Source: JBAZDC01 sp041654595
GTDB taxonomy: Bacteria; Pseudomonadota; Gammaproteobacteria; Burkholderiales; Burkholderiaceae_B
Reading direction: 5' to 3'
Assembly: GCA_964551305.1 (NCBI GenBank)
Contig: CAZKBT010000022.1
Span: 1-48,508 of the forward strand
Length of the DNA stretch: 48,508 nucleotides
Position numbers and translations under genes: made by a program. The first letter of the stretch is position 1; each line of letters begins with the position of its first letter. Below the pieces are notes generated by a model. The model did no database searches. It was not told where the DNA came from and saw only the letters and a list, made by a program, of their open reading frames with translations. This document shows positions 17,441 through 26,847 of the stretch, in pieces.

Positions 17441-18232
17441 ATGACATCTGGAGCCGACATGCGGGATAACGTCGTTCTGGTCACCGGCGCGGCCGGCGGC
17501 CTGGGCCTGGCCATCGTCGATGCGCTGTTGGAACGCGGCGCCCGCGTCGCCATGACCGACATCGATTCGCAGGCCCTGGATGCCGCCGCGCGAAAGCTGC
17601 CGTCCGACAGGGTGCTCGCCTTCCAATGCAACGCGACACAGGCGGCCGAGGTGCAAGCCAGCGTGCGGCGCACCGTCGAGCATTATGGAAAGCTGGACAT
17701 GGCCGTCAACAATGCCGGAGGCACCAAGGACTTCGTCCAGATCGCCGACGAGCCGGAAGAAGCCTACGACTACATTTTCAATCTGAACACCCGCAGCGCG
17801 TTCTTGGGCATGAAGTATCAGATACTTCAAATGATGAAACAGGGACGCGGCGGTTCCATCGTCAACCTGAGCTCGGTCTGCTCGGTGCAGAACTTCTTTC
17901 GCGGCGAAGGCTTGTACGTGGGCGCCAAGCATGCCGTGTCGGGCTTGACCATGGCGGCCGCCTTCGAATATGCGGATCAGAACATCCGCGTGAACGCCGT
18001 CGCGCCGGGCCCCTGCGAAACACCCAATAAAGAGGGCGCCAGCCCCGAGCGCGAGCGGTTGCTTACCGCGGTGCTGCCCATGCGGCGTCTCGGCCAGTCC
18101 GCTGAAATCGCCAAGGCGGTATGCTGGCTGTTGAGCGGCGAATCCTCGTTCGTCACCGGCCATACCTTGAGAGTGGACGGCGGCTATCTGTCCCGCGGGG
18201 CCACCAACGACTGGGTGCCCCGCACGGCTTGA
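17441..18232 (+). CDS. Short-chain dehydrogenase/reductase (SDR)
   Basis: 263 residues. The NAD(P)-binding TGAAGGLG motif (15-22), NNAG, catalytic serine in NLSSVCS, and YVGAK (Tyr-x-x-x-Lys) are present. D40 at the end of beta-strand 2 (MTDIDS) suggests NAD(H) preference. Last gene of the liv-type operon, 16 bases after the GntR gene; it probably oxidises a hydroxyl group of the imported substrate. After the stop, a perfect 7-bp hairpin (18244-18260) is not followed by a T tract. Confidence 0.9.
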   Translation: MTSGADMRDNVVLVTGAAGGLGLAIVDALLERGARVAMTDIDSQALDAAARKLPSDRVLAFQCNATQAAEVQASVRRTVEHYGKLDMAVNNAGGTKDFVQIADEPEEAYDYIFNLNTRSAFLGMKYQILQMMKQGRGGSIVNLSSVCSVQNFFRGEGLYVGAKHAVSGLTMAAAFEYADQNIRVNAVAPGPCETPNKEGASPERERLLTAVLPMRRLGQSAEIAKAVCWLLSGESSFVTGHTLRVDGGYLSRGATNDWVPRTA

Positions 18233-18342
18233 CTCCGGGCGCGATGCCGTCCCACGGCATGGAAAAAAGCAAACAACCGAAGCGGTCTTCAGGCAAAATG
18301 GCACATTGAACCGTTCAATCCGCCACGACTGGAGATTGCATC

Positions 18343-18759
18343 ATGAAAAAACACGCCGTACGCTTTTTTCTGGCCTCGATGGGCATCGCCTTGTTCGGCG
18401 CGCAAAGCGCCCTTGCCCAACTGCCTGAAATACAACAGCAAGGAAGCACGCAGTTCGTGACGGGCGGCTATGGTCAAGAGGAGTCGTCCGCCATCAGGGC
18501 GGCCATGTCGGAATTTCCGCTGGCCCTGACTTTCACGCAGCGTGTCGACGGACGGGCCGCCTACCTGTCCAGCGTCCAAGTCGTCATCCGCGACGCCAAC
18601 GACGCCAACGTCCTGAACGTACAATCGCAAGGTCCCTATCTGCTGGCTCATCTGAAACCGGGCGACTACCAGTTGCACGTCACCTACCAGAACCAGACGC
18701 AATCGCGCAAGATACGCATTACCGAGCAGGGCACCCAACGCATTATTTTTGAATGGTAA
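18343..18759 (+). CDS. Small secreted protein with carboxypeptidase-regulatory-like fold
   Basis: 138 residues. A clear signal peptide (MKKHAVRFFLASMGIALFGA, cleavage near ALAQ) is followed by a beta-rich domain with GPYLLAHLKPGDYQLHVTYQNQTQSRKIRI. The last pattern is that of small transthyretin-like or carboxypeptidase regulatory domains. No catalytic residues are seen. Function unknown; probably periplasmic. Stands alone upstream of the YqeY-like gene (47-base gap). Confidence 0.75.
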   Translation: MKKHAVRFFLASMGIALFGAQSALAQLPEIQQQGSTQFVTGGYGQEESSAIRAAMSEFPLALTFTQRVDGRAAYLSSVQVVIRDANDANVLNVQSQGPYLLAHLKPGDYQLHVTYQNQTQSRKIRITEQGTQRIIFEW

Positions 18760-18806
18760 CCGCGGCTCGACCCGCGTCATGTCGCTTGAATCGAGGAATC
18801 CTAACC

Positions 18807-19271
18807 ATGGGCAACACGCTCAAAGAACGAATCAGCAATGAAGTCAAATCCGCCATGCGCGCCAAGCAAAGCATCCGATTGGGCGCTTTGCGGCTCCTGC
18901 AGGCCGCGATCAAGCAGATGGAGGTCGATCATCGCGTGGAGCTGACCGACTCCCAGATCGTGGGCGTGATTGAAAAGCAGGCCAAGCAGCGCAAAGAATC
19001 CATTTCCGCCTTCGAGGCCGCGGGCCGCGCGCAGGCCGCGGAACAAGAGAACGCCGAATTACTGGTCCTGCAAGAATTCCTGCCCCGGGCCGCCTCCGAA
19101 AGCGAGATCGACGCCGTCATAGACGGGGCGCTGGCCAGCGTCGCGGCCGACGGCGTAAGCGGCGCCGCCGCCATGGGGCGCGTCATGGCCCTGGTAAAAA
19201 CGGCCCTGGCCGGCAAGGCGGATATGTCGGCCGTTTCCAATAAGGTCAAAAACAAGCTCTCGTCTTCGTGA
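18807..19271 (+). CDS. GatB/YqeY domain-containing protein
   Basis: 154 residues. LKERISNEVKSAMRAKQSIRLGALRLLQAAIKQMEVD, IEKQAKQRKESISAFEAAGR and the C-terminal MGRVMALVKTALAGKADMSAVSNKVKNKL are diagnostic of the YqeY family, related to the tail domain of the amidotransferase GatB. The family is suspected to touch tRNA, but its function is unproven. ATG 18807 has GAGGAA before it. Convergent with the next gene, separated by a GC-rich hairpin (19274-19292) without a T tract. Confidence 0.9.
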   Translation: MGNTLKERISNEVKSAMRAKQSIRLGALRLLQAAIKQMEVDHRVELTDSQIVGVIEKQAKQRKESISAFEAAGRAQAAEQENAELLVLQEFLPRAASESEIDAVIDGALASVAADGVSGAAAMGRVMALVKTALAGKADMSAVSNKVKNKLSSS

Positions 19272-19296
19272 CGGCCGCCCGAGGACGGCGGCTCGC

Positions 19297-20421
19297 TCAG
19301 GCGATGCTGCCCGCGCCGGACCGAACCCCCGGGGCGCGGCCCTCGGCCTGGTCAGGCTCGCAATCCATAACCGTCATGCACGGATAATCGATGTAGCCTT
19401 TGGCGCCCGGGGCATAAAAACTGCTCGGGTCATAGCTGTTGAGCGGCGCTCCGGTTTTCAGGCGGTTCACCAGATCCGGATTGGAGATGAAGCATCTGCC
19501 GAACGCGACCGCGTCGGCATGTCCCGAATCCATCACCTTCCGCGCGATGTTCGGATCATAGCCGTCGTTGGCGATCACGGGTCCGCCGAACAGGCGCTTG
19601 AGCTCAGGCAAGAGGCTGTCCTGGCGCCAGGCCTCCCGGATGAATAAAAAAGCCAGTTGCCGCCGCCCCAACGCCTGGGCGACATAGCGAAACAGATTCT
19701 CCGGATCGCTGTCGCTCATGCTGTGCGCCGTGCCGCGAGGCGACAGATGAACGCCGACTCGTCCCGCGCCCCAAACTCCGATGCAGGCATCGACGATTTC
19801 CATCAGCAGGCGGCTGCGGTTCTCCAGCGCCCCTCCATACGCATCCTGGCGTTGATTGCTGCCGTCGTGCAGGAACTGATCGATCAAGTAGCCATTGGCG
19901 GCATGGATTCCGACGCCGTCGAAGCCGGCTTCCCGCGCATGCCGCGCCCCTTCCCCGAAATCGGCCGCTATCCCGGCCATTTCATCGACGTGCAATGCGC
20001 GCGGGACCGGATACGGGCGCCTGGGCTCCAACAGGCTGACATGGCCCTCGCATGCGATGGCGCTGGGCGCGACGGGAATGGCGCCGTTCAAGTGTTCGGG
20101 ATCGGATACGCGCCCTACGTGCCAGAGCTGCAGGAATATTTTTCCGCCCTTGTTGTGTACCGCCTGGGTAATCTTGCTCCATGCCTCGACCTGGGCGGAG
20201 GACCAGATACCCGGTGTATTGGGATAGCCGACGGCCTGCGGCGATATGGACGTGGCTTCGGTGATGATCAACCCCGCGCTCGCGCGCTGGCTGTAGTAGG
20301 TCCGCATCAAATCGTTCGGCATGCGGCCTTGCGTCGCTCGCGTACGCGTAAGCGGCGCCATGACGATACGGTTCTTCAGACACACGGCACCTAGCTGCAA
20401 GGGGTCAAACAAACTTGGCAT
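19297..20421 (-). CDS. Old yellow enzyme family alkene reductase (NemA-like)
   Basis: 374 residues, FMN-dependent TIM barrel. NRIVMAPLTRTRA binds FMN. HAANGYLIDQFLHDGSNQR contains the paired His/Asn that bind the substrate carbonyl or nitro group, and VIANDGYDP and AVAFGRCFISNPDL bind the FMN phosphate. Such enzymes reduce activated alkenes, nitrate esters or nitroaromatics using NAD(P)H. It is a single gene, transcribed away from the amidase operon end; no regulator sits beside it. Confidence 0.9.
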   Translation of the reverse strand: MPSLFDPLQLGAVCLKNRIVMAPLTRTRATQGRMPNDLMRTYYSQRASAGLIITEATSISPQAVGYPNTPGIWSSAQVEAWSKITQAVHNKGGKIFLQLWHVGRVSDPEHLNGAIPVAPSAIACEGHVSLLEPRRPYPVPRALHVDEMAGIAADFGEGARHAREAGFDGVGIHAANGYLIDQFLHDGSNQRQDAYGGALENRSRLLMEIVDACIGVWGAGRVGVHLSPRGTAHSMSDSDPENLFRYVAQALGRRQLAFLFIREAWRQDSLLPELKRLFGGPVIANDGYDPNIARKVMDSGHADAVAFGRCFISNPDLVNRLKTGAPLNSYDPSSFYAPGAKGYIDYPCMTVMDCEPDQAEGRAPGVRSGAGSIA

Positions 20422-20564
20422 AGTCTTATCACTGCTCGAAAAAAGATGGAAGCGGCACCGCTGACGCGAGCGATGTCAACGCCTCTAATCCGACAGTATA
20501 CGACGATGTCCATAAGGGTTTATACCGGGAGGCCGACCGCATCTCGAGAATCGGTCCTGCCCGG

Positions 20565-21959
20565 TCAAGCGGCGAAGGCTTCGACGTCCGGCCGAGGGGG
20601 CGCGCCGAATACTCTTTCACACGCGGCGGCCACGGCCAGCAGCCGCCCTTCCCCGCCGCCCGGGCACATCAGCTGCAAGCCCACGGGCAGCGCGCTGCCG
20701 TACATCTGAACGGGCTGGCTGGTCGCGCACAGGCCCAGCACATTGGCCGGCCTCGTGGGTCCCGCGCACCGGGCGACCAGTTCGCGATCGGCCTCCACGG
20801 ATACGAAACCGCCCGGATAAGGCGGCGGCACGCGCTGCTTGGTCGGCGACACCCAGGCGTCCAGGCCGGCGAATCGCGTTCGCGCCTTGGCGATCAGCTC
20901 TTGCTGGCGCCACAACGCGCGAATGTACTGGTCGCAAGGCACGTCCAGCCCGCCGGCGATGCGATCGGCCACGTCGGGATTCATCCGCGCCTGGCTGTCG
21001 AGCACGCGCTGCCGCCCGAACGTGGCCACGACCTCGGGCCGGCTGATGTATTGAAATACCGTGTTGCTTTCCGCGATCTCCGGCAGATCGACTTCCACGA
21101 TGCGGGCGCCGGCCGCGGAAAGCGCGGACAGGGCCGCGTCCATGCAGCGGGTCACGTCGTCGTCCAGGCCATCGAACATGAAGTCCCGGGGACGGCCCAG
21201 GCGCAGGTCGCGGACGTCGGCGCGCGGCTCCATGGGTTGGCCCGTCAAGGCGTGCCAGGCCAGCCGGGCATCCTCGGCGCAGACGGTCAGGAAACCAAGG
21301 GAATCAAGGCTGCGGGACATCGGGAAAATGCCGTCCATGGGCCAGACGCCGGTGCCGGCCTTGAAGCCGAACGCGCCGCAGAACGCAGCGGGCCCGCGCA
21401 CTGACCCCCCGGTGTCAGTGCCTATCGCCAAGCCGCACAGGCCGGCGACCACCGCGACGGCGGATCCGCTCGACGAGCCCGACGTCACGCGAAACGTGCG
21501 CGCGTCCCATGGGTTGCGTGGCGTGCCGCGATGGTAGTTCGTACCCGAGCTGCCTATGGCGAATTCCACGGTATGCGTCTTGCCGACCAGCACGCAACCC
21601 GCTTGCCTGAGCCGGCGCACGAAGCCGCCTTCCGGCCCGATCAGATCGGTCACGTCCAGATTGGATCCGGCCCGGGTGGGCATGCCTTCCACCGCAATGA
21701 CGTCCTTGAGGGCGACCGGCACCCCCATCAACGGCCCAAGGTCCGTGCCGGCGGCCAGCAAGGCGTCCACCGCGCGCGCGCTGCGGCGGGCGGCCGCTTC
21801 GTCGACGTGCTCGTAAGCCACGAGGGCGCCATCGAGCGATCGGATGCGCTGCAAATAGGCGTCCAGAACACGCTCCGCTGTCGTGGCTCCGCTGCGCAAC
21901 CGCGCCGCCAGGCCTTTCAGGCCATCCGTTTCCAAGGGGTCTGCAAGCAATCGTGCCAT
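20565..21959 (-). CDS. Amidase signature family hydrolase
   Basis: 464 residues. The catalytic triad of this family is visible: K85 in PVALKDVI, the cis-serine in TSGSSSGSA (about S163), and nucleophile S186 in GTDTGGSVRGPA. It hydrolyses a carboxamide or carbamoyl group; substrate unknown. I chose ATG 21959, preceded by GAGGAAACAC; the frame is open to 22079, overlapping the aldolase gene. Last gene of the long minus-strand operon, 79 bases after the aldolase, so it likely acts on the compound imported by the encoded ABC system. Confidence 0.88.
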   Translation of the reverse strand: MARLLADPLETDGLKGLAARLRSGATTAERVLDAYLQRIRSLDGALVAYEHVDEAAARRSARAVDALLAAGTDLGPLMGVPVALKDVIAVEGMPTRAGSNLDVTDLIGPEGGFVRRLRQAGCVLVGKTHTVEFAIGSSGTNYHRGTPRNPWDARTFRVTSGSSSGSAVAVVAGLCGLAIGTDTGGSVRGPAAFCGAFGFKAGTGVWPMDGIFPMSRSLDSLGFLTVCAEDARLAWHALTGQPMEPRADVRDLRLGRPRDFMFDGLDDDVTRCMDAALSALSAAGARIVEVDLPEIAESNTVFQYISRPEVVATFGRQRVLDSQARMNPDVADRIAGGLDVPCDQYIRALWRQQELIAKARTRFAGLDAWVSPTKQRVPPPYPGGFVSVEADRELVARCAGPTRPANVLGLCATSQPVQMYGSALPVGLQLMCPGGGEGRLLAVAAACERVFGAPPRPDVEAFAA

Positions 21960-22038
21960 GTGTTTCCTCGCTGCTCCTATATGTGGCCCCGCAGCCGGCG
22001 CGCGGGACGAATCGGTGAATTGGAATAAGGGGACGCCG

Positions 22039-22863
22039 TTACCGCGGCCGCGCCGCACGGCCCGGGACGGAGCCGACACCGCCGCGCACGCCCTCCACGC
22101 GAGCCGTGGCGGCCGAAAGTAAATAGGCCAGGTCGGACTGCGTGGTAATGAAGCGCACGCCGGCGCCGATCAGCTCGACCTGCCGCCCGAGATCGCGCTC
22201 GCCGCCCAGGCCGGCGATCTTGCCGTGACGGCGGCAAGCGTCGATCACCCGGTGCACCGCCTCCATGATCTCGGCATCGCCGAACTGTCCCGGCTTGCCC
22301 ATCGCCACCAGCATATCGTTGCAGCCGATGTGCACCACGTCCACGCCGTCCACGGCGGCGATGGCGTCCACATTCTCCAGTCCTTCCAGGGTTTCGATCA
22401 TGCACACCAGCAAAGTCTGCTCGTTCATGGTCCGGGTCAAGAGCCCCAACGGAACCGGCTTGAAATCGAAAGCCGGATAGCCGGACGAAACAGAACGCCG
22501 GCCGACGGGAGCGAACTTGGCCCTATCGACCGCTTGGCGGGCCTGATCGGCTGTGCCCACGTCGGGCACAATGATGCCCGTGATGCCCGCATCCAGGAAA
22601 CGAGAGATGTCATCGTCCTCGCTGTTGCGCACCCGCACATAGGCGGCAATGCCGCTGCCCAGCGCCGCCTGCGCCAGCGCGCCTACCGTTTCCACGGAAA
22701 AAAGGCCGTGCTGCGTGTCGATGAAAACAAAGTCGTGGCCCGACGCCTTGGCCACGCGCACGATTTCCGGCGACCGATTCAGCCGCACCAACATGCCCAG
22801 CGCCGCCTCGCCGCGCGCCATGCGCTGCAAGGCGGGATTGATGGGATCCATTTCAGGCTCCAT
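22039..22863 (-). CDS. HpcH/HpaI family class II aldolase
   Basis: 274 residues. Metal-dependent pyruvate-type aldolase of the HpcH/HpaI/citrate lyase fold. ASGHDFVFIDTQHGLFS holds the catalytic-base region; VRVRNSEDD, MIETLEGLENVDAIAAVDGVDVVHIGCNDM contains the metal-binding Glu and Asp. Usual members cleave 4-hydroxy-2-oxo acids to pyruvate or glyoxylate plus an aldehyde. GAGGAG stands ahead of ATG 22863. It is 46 bases after the transporter permease and before the amidase in one operon. Confidence 0.88.
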   Translation of the reverse strand: MEPEMDPINPALQRMARGEAALGMLVRLNRSPEIVRVAKASGHDFVFIDTQHGLFSVETVGALAQAALGSGIAAYVRVRNSEDDDISRFLDAGITGIIVPDVGTADQARQAVDRAKFAPVGRRSVSSGYPAFDFKPVPLGLLTRTMNEQTLLVCMIETLEGLENVDAIAAVDGVDVVHIGCNDMLVAMGKPGQFGDAEIMEAVHRVIDACRRHGKIAGLGGERDLGRQVELIGAGVRFITTQSDLAYLLSAATARVEGVRGGVGSVPGRAARPR

Positions 22864-22909
22864 GTCGTTCCACTCCTCAAACGGGCGCGACGCTCGGGCG
22901 CCGCGTATT

Positions 22910-23713
22910 TCATTTCACGCGCTGCAGGCCCACGAACCGTTCGGTGAGCAGCAGCACCGCCACCGAACCGAAGATGAGCGCGGAACAGAGAGCGATCACG
23001 CTCGGATCGAGGATCTCCTCGATGTAGTTGTACAGCTGGACGGGCACGGTGCGATTCGATGCGTTCGACAGGAAGATGGAAACCGTGTAATTGTCGAACG
23101 ACGTCAGGAAGGCGAAGATGGCCCCCGACATCATGCCCGGCCGGATGCTGGGCAGGATGACGCGCCTGAACGCCTGCATGGGCTTGGCGCCCAGCACCCT
23201 CGCCGTCTCGACCAGCGACCAGTCGAACACTTCCAGGCTGGCGATGATCGTGCGCACGACATATGGGAAGACCAGCACGACGTGTCCGATCATCAGGGCC
23301 CAGAAAGCCGAATCCAGATAGATGGCGTTGACGAACTGCAGCAGCGCCAGGCCCGTCACCACCGACGGCACCAGCAAGGGCGACAGCAGCAAGGTCATCA
23401 GCAGCGTCTTGCCGCGAAAGCCGCCCCGTACCAGGGCCACTGCCGCCGGCATTGCCAGCAGCAGGCATATCCCCGTGGACAAAGCCGCCAGCTCCAGGCT
23501 GAGCACCAGCGCTTCTTTCAGTCCCGGAAGATTCGCCAAGGCGGCGTACCACTTCAGCGAAAAACCCTGTGGCGGAAAGTGGGCGAACTGCTCGGCCGTG
23601 AACGACACGGCAATCAGCACGACGATGGGCGTGGCCAGGAAAAACATCACCAGCAGCGTGGCGACACCGACGAGCCAGGCTGAGCCCGTCGGCCTGGATG
23701 ATCTCGTGCTCAT
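22910..23713 (-). CDS. Polyamine-type ABC transporter permease (PotC-like)
   Basis: 267 residues with six membrane helices; the EAA loop reads VETARVLGAKPMQAFRRVILPSIRPG. SFDNYTVSIFLSN in helix 5 is typical of PotC-like subunits. ATG 23713 overlaps the stop of the preceding permease as ATGA. It forms the inner-membrane channel with the PotB-like protein. Confidence 0.9.
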   Translation of the reverse strand: MSTRSSRPTGSAWLVGVATLLVMFFLATPIVVLIAVSFTAEQFAHFPPQGFSLKWYAALANLPGLKEALVLSLELAALSTGICLLLAMPAAVALVRGGFRGKTLLMTLLLSPLLVPSVVTGLALLQFVNAIYLDSAFWALMIGHVVLVFPYVVRTIIASLEVFDWSLVETARVLGAKPMQAFRRVILPSIRPGMMSGAIFAFLTSFDNYTVSIFLSNASNRTVPVQLYNYIEEILDPSVIALCSALIFGSVAVLLLTERFVGLQRVK

Positions 23714-24633
23714 GCCTTTTCCTCCTTGGCGGAGGAAACCCGCTCGCGGGTCGCCAGATTGGACAGCGCGATCACCACAAAGGAGATCGCGACCAGGACG
23801 ACGGCCAGCGTCGAGCCCATCGCCCAGTTCAACTCGATCATCATGGTCTTGGCGATCAGCGGCGCCAACAGGTTGAATGACGATCCTCCCAACAGGCCGG
23901 GCGTGACCAGCGCCCCTGCGCTCAGCGTGAACACCAGCACCGAGCCGGCGGCCAACCCCGACAAGCTGGCCGGCACGATGACCCGCGTGAATACCGTGAA
24001 CGAGCCGGCGCCCATCACGCGCGCCGCCTCGATGAGGCGCACGTCGAGCTTGGAGAGCACCGAGGACAGGGGCAAAATCATGAAGGGCAAATAGACATGG
24101 ATCAAGCCTATGGTGACGCCCAGCTCGTTGAACACCATCTTGGCGGGCCGATCGATCACGCCCACGGCCATCATCAGCTGGTTGAGCGGGCCGTCCAGTC
24201 CCAGCACCAATATCCAGCCGTAGGAGCGCACGACCGCGCTGATCATGATGGGACAAATGACTGCCACCAATAATACCCGCCGGCACCAATCGGGACCGAA
24301 GGACATGGCCAGCGCCACCGGGTATGCCATGACCAGGCTGACCAGCGTCACCGTCAGACTGATGCGCAGGGTGCGCAGGATGACGGCCTGATAGAGCGGG
24401 CTGGTCATGACCTCGGCATAATTGGACAGGGTGAAGCCCTCGGTGCCTATCTGTCCTGAAACGGAAGTGCCGAAACTGCTGACCAGCACGGCCCCCATCG
24501 GAACCGCGAACAGCGCCAGCAGCACCAGAGCGGCGGGCAGCGCCAGCCAGCCCAGCTCCAGGTTGGACGAAGGGACTTTCGGGCGCCGCCGCAGCGGCGG
24601 AGGGGCGGCGCCCGGATGCACGACCGTACTCAT
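23710..24633 (-). CDS. Polyamine-type ABC transporter permease (PotB-like)
   Basis: 307 residues. A 25-residue basic, proline-rich N-tail precedes six helices; the EAA loop is LIEAARVMGAGSFTVFTRVIVPASLSG, and ICPIMISAVVRSYGWI is typical of PotB-like proteins. Start overlaps the ATPase stop by four bases, end overlaps the next permease start by four. Confidence 0.9.
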   Translation of the reverse strand: MSTVVHPGAAPPPLRRRPKVPSSNLELGWLALPAALVLLALFAVPMGAVLVSSFGTSVSGQIGTEGFTLSNYAEVMTSPLYQAVILRTLRISLTVTLVSLVMAYPVALAMSFGPDWCRRVLLVAVICPIMISAVVRSYGWILVLGLDGPLNQLMMAVGVIDRPAKMVFNELGVTIGLIHVYLPFMILPLSSVLSKLDVRLIEAARVMGAGSFTVFTRVIVPASLSGLAAGSVLVFTLSAGALVTPGLLGGSSFNLLAPLIAKTMMIELNWAMGSTLAVVLVAISFVVIALSNLATRERVSSAKEEKA

Positions 24634-25700
24634 GCCGCCTCCAGGTAGCAGCCTTCGCCCAGGTCCCAGTCCAGCCAGACGCGTGAATCGAGCGCGAACG
24701 CCGGCCCGCCCGTGCCGGGACGGCGGTGATAAGCGGCAATCTCCTGGCCGTTGGCAAGCTCCACCACATAATGGTCATGCACGCCGACGTAGACCAGGTT
24801 GCGCACGACGCCGTCCAGCGCAACCCGGCCCGGGGCCGAGGGCGGCTGGGCGCTGATCGACACGTGCTCGGGCCGCACCGCGAACGTCTGCGGCCCGAGG
24901 GGATGATCCGCGGGAACGGAGAAGCGCAGTCCCTCGGCTTCGAACACTCGCCCATCGGCCGACTGCGCCACCTGGCCCTCGAACACGTTCGCCCGACCGA
25001 CGAAATCCAGCACGAAGCGCGTTCTCGGCCTGCTGTATATCTCTTCCGGGGTGCCCACCTGCTCTATTTCCCCGCTATTCATCACGATGACCCGATCGCT
25101 CAGCGCCAGCGCCTCTTCCTGGTCATGGGTCACGAAGATCGTGGTCACCCCGACGTCGCGCTGCAACTGCTTCAACTCGATCTGCATGTTGGTGCGCAGT
25201 TTCTTGTCCAGCGCGGCCAACGGCTCGTCCAGCAGCAGTACGGTCGGCTCGCACACCAGCGCGCGCGCCAGCGCGACCCGCTGCTGCTGGCCGCCCGAAA
25301 GCTCGCGCGGATAGCGATGGCCCAGCTGCGGCAGCCGTACCGCCTCCAGCGCCCGGGCCACGCGCCGCTTGGTCTCGTCGCGCGGCACCCGCTTCATCTG
25401 CAGGCCGAACGCCACGTTCTCAGCCACCGTCATATGCGGAAACAGAGCATAGTTCTGGAATACGATGGCGACGTCGCGCTTGTTCGGCGGCACCCCGGCC
25501 ATATCCTGGCCTCGAATCGAGATGGTGCCGCCGTCGGGTTCGACGAGTCCTGCGATCATCCGCAGCAGCGTCGTCTTGCCGCAGCCCGACGGCCCCAGCA
25601 GGGACAAGAACTCGCCCTTGGCGGCCTCGAACGTCGCCGAGGCCACGGCGAGCTGGTCCGCGTAGCGCTTGGTGACTTGATGAAAAGATATCTCGGACAT
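24630..25700 (-). CDS. Polyamine-type ABC transporter ATPase (PotA-like)
   Basis: 356 residues. ATPase domain with Walker A GPSGCGKTT (36-44), Q-loop FQNYALFPHMTV, signature LSGGQQQR and Walker B LLLDEPLAALD, then H-loop THDQEEAL. A C-terminal TOBE domain (from about 270) includes FAVRPEHVSI. Energises uptake through the PotB/PotC-like permeases. Start is two bases downstream of the binding-protein stop. Confidence 0.93.
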   Translation of the reverse strand: MSEISFHQVTKRYADQLAVASATFEAAKGEFLSLLGPSGCGKTTLLRMIAGLVEPDGGTISIRGQDMAGVPPNKRDVAIVFQNYALFPHMTVAENVAFGLQMKRVPRDETKRRVARALEAVRLPQLGHRYPRELSGGQQQRVALARALVCEPTVLLLDEPLAALDKKLRTNMQIELKQLQRDVGVTTIFVTHDQEEALALSDRVIVMNSGEIEQVGTPEEIYSRPRTRFVLDFVGRANVFEGQVAQSADGRVFEAEGLRFSVPADHPLGPQTFAVRPEHVSISAQPPSAPGRVALDGVVRNLVYVGVHDHYVVELANGQEIAAYHRRPGTGGPAFALDSRVWLDWDLGEGCYLEAA

Positions 25701-25702
25701 GA

Positions 25703-26809
25703 CTAGGATGCGATCTCTTTATTCCAACGGTTTTGCCAAGCCGACCAGTTGCTGGAGAAATTTTGCAGGTCGATGCGGACCAGGCGGTCGATGATGTCGT
25801 CGCCATACGGCACGTGTGGCTTGAGCGCCTCGGAGACTTCGACCGTCCTGTTGACCGGCCCGGTATAGCCTTCGGTGCTCATGGCCGACTGGATTTCGCG
25901 CGACAGCATCCGATCGAGGAAGTCCTTGCCCTGGTCCTGCAACGGCGCGCCCTTCACCAGCGCGGCCGCGTTCAGCAGCATGAAGGCCCCCTCGCGCACG
26001 TCGGCACGCGCGATCGAGGCGCCCCGCAGCATGTAGGGCGTCATGAAGCGGCTGTTGATGAACGTCATGAAGACCTCGCCCTTGGCCAGCAGCGGCGCCA
26101 GCGCGATCGAGGAATCCACGATGGAATAAAGATCGGGACGCAGCTTCTTGATCACCTCGAAGCCGGCATCCAGGTTGTATTGCGCTTTCTCGATGGGCTG
26201 GCCGGTGGCGATGGCGCTGGCCGCCATCAGCACCATGATGCCGAACGAGGAATGGGCTGACGACAGCGCCACCCGCCCCTTGTAGCGCGGGTCCCATATC
26301 GCGGCATAGCTGTCGATGGGCTCGGTCACCCGCGCCGTGTTGTAGTACAGCGTGGCGTAGTTCACCGCCGCTCCCACCCCGTAGCCGTCCTCGATGAGAA
26401 ATTTCGGATTGACGTTCTTCAAGTTGGGGACGTCCTGTTCAGTGAGCGGCTCGACCAGGTTTTCCGAACGCAGCAGCGGAATGTAGATATCGTCGATGCC
26501 CACCACCGTGCGGCGGGGCCGATCGCGCTCCATGCGCACCTTGGCCAGCGAATCGGCGCTCAAGCCTTCTTCGATGGCCACCTTGACGCCATGGTCCTTC
26601 TCGAACCCCGGCACCAGCGCCTCGCGTATGACCTTGGCGAACGGACCGCCCCACAACGACACCGTCATGGTCTGGCCCTTGACGACCGCCGGCGCGGCCA
26701 ATGCCGGGCCGCCCACGGCCAAGTACGCGCCCATCACACCCGCGCCCACCAAGAGATCACGCCTGGTTACGCCATGGCCGGCGCTCGCCTGCTTGTCTTC
26801 TTTAGTCAT
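25703..26809 (-). CDS. Polyamine-type ABC transporter substrate-binding protein (PotD-like), Tat signal
   Basis: 368 residues. The N-terminus has a twin-arginine motif (TRRDLLVGAGVMGAYLAV), so export in folded form is likely. A bilobal extracellular solute-binding domain follows (TMTVSLWGGPFAKVIREALVPGFEKDHGVKV). The family binds spermidine, putrescine, opines or other cationic organic molecules; the ligand is unknown. ATG 26809 has GGAG before it; the frame runs open to 27142 through the GntR gene, which I reject as shadow. Confidence 0.9.
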   Translation of the reverse strand: MTKEDKQASAGHGVTRRDLLVGAGVMGAYLAVGGPALAAPAVVKGQTMTVSLWGGPFAKVIREALVPGFEKDHGVKVAIEEGLSADSLAKVRMERDRPRRTVVGIDDIYIPLLRSENLVEPLTEQDVPNLKNVNPKFLIEDGYGVGAAVNYATLYYNTARVTEPIDSYAAIWDPRYKGRVALSSAHSSFGIMVLMAASAIATGQPIEKAQYNLDAGFEVIKKLRPDLYSIVDSSIALAPLLAKGEVFMTFINSRFMTPYMLRGASIARADVREGAFMLLNAAALVKGAPLQDQGKDFLDRMLSREIQSAMSTEGYTGPVNRTVEVSEALKPHVPYGDDIIDRLVRIDLQNFSSNWSAWQNRWNKEIAS

Positions 26810-26847
26810 GCCCTTCTCCTTTTTTATGGGTTTAGATGGGCGCAGAC

